Source of the DNA: a virus
Virus record (IMG/VR): IMGVR_UViG_3300025652_000539
Location: 1-24,193 of that record
Direction: 5' to 3' (one strand)
DNA: 24,193 nt
Part shown: positions 22,059 to 24,193 of the stretch, one piece after another
Layout of the letters: each line of letters starts with the position of its first letter
Numbering within the stretch: position 1 is the stretch's first letter
Notes under the pieces: generated by a model
What the model saw: the letters and a program-made list of their open reading frames with translations, nothing else
Databases searched by the model: none
What the model was told of the DNA's origin: nothing
Position numbers and translations under genes: made by a program

Positions 22059-23930
22059 CTACCAATCCTTAACAAATGATTTTTTTCTATTAGGTCTACG
22101 TCTTTCTTTGGCTAGATCTCTGGCTTGTGGTTCTTTAGTAGGTTGTTCTTCTTGTTGTTCTTCTGTGGTTGATGTCTTATTTGCAATCTTTTCTAAGTCT
22201 GGATTAAGTATGTGAAAGGCTACTAATGAATAAACGTATGTATCTAATGCTTCATTTCTTTCGCGTGTCGGTACCCATACAATAGTTTTACGTCCTTTTA
22301 CGTATTTAACTTGTCTTTTCTCAGATGTAAGCTGTTTAAAGTATTCATCATCAACAGTAGAAGGGAAATGGATATAGCCTGGGCCTGGTTCTTCGATCTG
22401 TAACCAACTGAACACAGTTTCTTTTGCAGTATCTACACCAGATGGAAAGAGTTGCACTCTTTGTCTACCTGATTGTGTTGGTCTACCTGCTATTGGCTTG
22501 CCAGGTTGGGATTGTCCTTTAATGGCGAATATTCTTCTTCCTTGTCTAACTTTTACAAAGTTATAAACAGACTGTGTTTGATAACCTGAGTCTATAGCGA
22601 TGCACGCTATAGGTAGATCTGCTTTAGTTTCTCTTTGATACCTTCTCTGCACGTAATCATCCAGTTCATGCCATACGGCATACTGTGATGTTTCGCCCCA
22701 AAACACTTGATTATCTATGACGTAAGAATGACTTTCTTTGCCCCATCCTACTACTTGTAATTCTAATCTATCATCTTGCACGTCAACGCCTGCGGTAATT
22801 ACTAACACATCATCTGGTATGCACTCTGCATCCCAATTCTCTCTGCGTTTTAGTAAGCCTTCCGATTCTATTTCTGTTCCAGAGTCGCGCCACACTTCGC
22901 CAAGTGAAGTATTAACCCAAGTCTTTAACAACTCTGGGTGCTTTTTAGCTTGTGCAAATCCAACAGCCATTGATGCCCACGTAGACCAGGGCGAATACAG
23001 TTCTGATATATGAAATCCTGCAATTGTAGTTGTTTCGTTTTCTGCTCTCCATTCTCCATCACGTAACATCTGCACTTTATGTTTTTCTTCCATAATAGAT
23101 CCACATTCTTGGCACACGTAATGTGCAGTTTCAGGATCACTTTCTTCCCAATGAACATTGGCCCATTCTAGTGTTATGTATTGATTACAATGTACGCATG
23201 GCACCCAGAACTTGCGTTTATCGCTAGTCTCAAACGCTGTCTGTATGCGTGACAATCCATCTATTGTGGGTGTCGATGCCATAATAATTTTGCGGTTCCA
23301 AAATGTAGTAGTACGTTTAGTAGCTAATGATATTGGATCTCCTTCACTGCCTGCGGATGCAGGATAACGATCACACTCATCTACTAACAATATTCTTATT
23401 GGCCTACTTGCCAAACCACTTGCAGAGTTAGCACCAGTAATAGTCATGTGACCACCAGGAAACTTTTTGTGCAAAACTGTGTTTTCACTATCTCTAGATC
23501 TAGGTTCTTTAACTTTGTCTTCTAAGGCAGGTGATGAAGCAAGCATAGGTGCTAGTCTATCTTTAGAAAAAGATCTGCCCATTTCTATAGTGGGTTGTAA
23601 GCACATGATAGGGCAGGGATCCTGACTAATGTAGTAACCCAACACGTTAAGTAAGAGTTCAGTGGCGCCAATCTGCGCACTTTTCATCACCACTACTGTT
23701 TCTATATTGCGATCTATAATGCAATCCATTATTTCTTTTTGGTAAGCCGCGCGTGATGTTCTCCACTTGCCTGGTTCTGCGCTAGACTCAGAAGTTAAGA
23801 AACGATAGTTATCAGCCCATTCGCTAACCAGTAGCTTCTTGGGTGGTTGGAACGTCTTTGCCGTTTCCGTCCATACCCATTTCATTGGATTCTGTGTATT
23901 CAGATTTGGAGAGTTCGTTAAGTGCTTCAT
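22059..23930 (-). CDS. terL: Terminase large subunit (GpA family)
   Basis: A 623-residue packaging motor of the lambda A type. The N-terminal ATPase shows VVVMKSAQIGATELLLNVLG, whose loop MKSAQIGATE (82-91) acts as Walker A, and Walker B RILLVDECDRYP with Asp184/Glu185. A zinc-ribbon-like pair of CxxC motifs follows (Cys245/248 and Cys273/276). The C-terminal nuclease has acidic residues in GVDVQDDRLELQVVGWG (Asp383), IAIDSGYQTQSVY (Asp447) and EALDTYVYSLVA (Asp563). It cuts concatemeric DNA and pumps it through the portal. The basic C-terminus (KERRRPNRKKSFVKDW) probably docks to the portal. The start overlaps the small subunit by 107 bases; Met17 (23880-23882) is an alternative that shortens the overlap to 59. 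Neither has a clear ribosome site. Confidence 0.93.
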   Translation of the reverse strand: MKHLTNSPNLNTQNPMKWVWTETAKTFQPPKKLLVSEWADNYRFLTSESSAEPGKWRTSRAAYQKEIMDCIIDRNIETVVVMKSAQIGATELLLNVLGYYISQDPCPIMCLQPTIEMGRSFSKDRLAPMLASSPALEDKVKEPRSRDSENTVLHKKFPGGHMTITGANSASGLASRPIRILLVDECDRYPASAGSEGDPISLATKRTTTFWNRKIIMASTPTIDGLSRIQTAFETSDKRKFWVPCVHCNQYITLEWANVHWEESDPETAHYVCQECGSIMEEKHKVQMLRDGEWRAENETTTIAGFHISELYSPWSTWASMAVGFAQAKKHPELLKTWVNTSLGEVWRDSGTEIESEGLLKRRENWDAECIPDDVLVITAGVDVQDDRLELQVVGWGKESHSYVIDNQVFWGETSQYAVWHELDDYVQRRYQRETKADLPIACIAIDSGYQTQSVYNFVKVRQGRRIFAIKGQSQPGKPIAGRPTQSGRQRVQLFPSGVDTAKETVFSWLQIEEPGPGYIHFPSTVDDEYFKQLTSEKRQVKYVKGRKTIVWVPTRERNEALDTYVYSLVAFHILNPDLEKIANKTSTTEEQQEEQPTKEPQARDLAKERRRPNRKKSFVKDW

Positions 23931-24186
23931 ATATTTCGTTAGTTAATAATTCTTCTGCTTCTGCGTAGTGATCTAAGCCTATAACTTGGTGTGCCATTTT
24001 TGCAGGTAGGTTTAATAGTTTTGCTCGCACGTTAGATACAAATTCTGTCCAACTAGATCTAACATCATCAGCTTTTATAAGGCTACTGCTTAACACTTGT
24101 ACTTCCATTTCTGCTTTGTCAGCTTGTGCAGAAGTAAGACGAGTCTTATGTTCTGTAATAGTTCCATCGTCTGTGTTAGATGTCAT
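23824..24186 (-). CDS. Probable terminase small subunit (Nu1 position)
   Basis: A 120-residue protein directly before the large terminase, where the DNA-recognition subunit belongs. Its middle has TRLTSAQADKAEMEVQVLSS, then WTEFVSNVRAKLLNLPAKMA and HQVIGLDHYAEAEELLTNEI, a helical pattern common to Nu1-type small terminases, which also carry the R-x-K-L-L-x-L-P motif. A DNA-binding N-terminal domain of usual length would lie before residue 20, and only seven bases remain before the window edge, so the gene may start further upstream. The acidic C-terminus overlaps the large subunit and probably contacts it. Confidence 0.7.
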   Translation of the reverse strand: MTSNTDDGTITEHKTRLTSAQADKAEMEVQVLSSSLIKADDVRSSWTEFVSNVRAKLLNLPAKMAHQVIGLDHYAEAEELLTNEIYEALNELSKSEYTESNEMGMDGNGKDVPTTQEATG

Positions 24187-24193
24187 TCTGGCT

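Noticed and set aside
22925-23158. A 77-codon minus-strand frame inside the large terminase
   Set aside because: Lys/Ile-rich shadow of the zinc-ribbon region with no independent start signal.

Overview
The window is a piece of a tailed double-stranded DNA phage (or prophage) of the lambda/HK97 siphovirus type. Every credible gene lies on the minus strand, so the module reads from high to low coordinates. The host is inferred to be a Gram-negative bacterium: the phage carries an outer-membrane lipoprotein pore (CsgG), its partner CsgF, several Sec signal peptides, and a lambda J-type tail tip. G+C looks like about 40% by eye. An aquatic host is a guess from overall resemblance only. There are no tRNAs, rRNAs, CRISPRs or insertion sequences, and no stretch of more than about 120 bases without a gene.

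Right part, 24186 to 8168, is a compact lambda-order packaging, head and tail module. It holds the small and large terminase, a gpW-like connector, the portal, a fused protease-scaffold-HK97 capsid protein with a likely internal restart, small head-completion proteins, a gpU-like tail terminator, the tail tube, and a G/GT tail-assembly chaperone pair. It continues with the tape measure, distal tail protein, hub (gpL-like), an NlpC/P60-like peptidase and the J tip/receptor protein. The T part of the chaperone has no start codon of its own. It is reached by a -1 frameshift at GGGAAAG, the same heptamer lambda uses. Genes abut or overlap by 1-4 bases almost throughout.

Middle part, 8103 to 5088, has a side tail fibre with a self-cleaving S74 chaperone end, a small fibre-associated protein, and three short coiled-coil/membrane proteins that look like lysis or membrane accessories (one XhlA-like).

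Left part, 5091 to 376, is the striking region: a tightly overlapped run of csgF, csgG, a secreted curlin-repeat protein, a secreted FecR-domain protein that itself ends in curlin-like repeats, and a membrane CHASE2 class III adenylate cyclase with all catalytic residues. It looks like a self-contained curli-type export and signalling cassette carried between fibre/lysis genes and a holin-like gene that runs off the left edge.

Three copies of a 31-base bipartite element, TTGACR-N9-TGCAACTTAC, sit just upstream of the gpW-like gene, the tail fibre and the holin-like gene. They are the best candidates for the phage's own promoters or regulator boxes. They would divide the window into a head-tail transcript, a fibre-curli-cyclase transcript and a lysis transcript.
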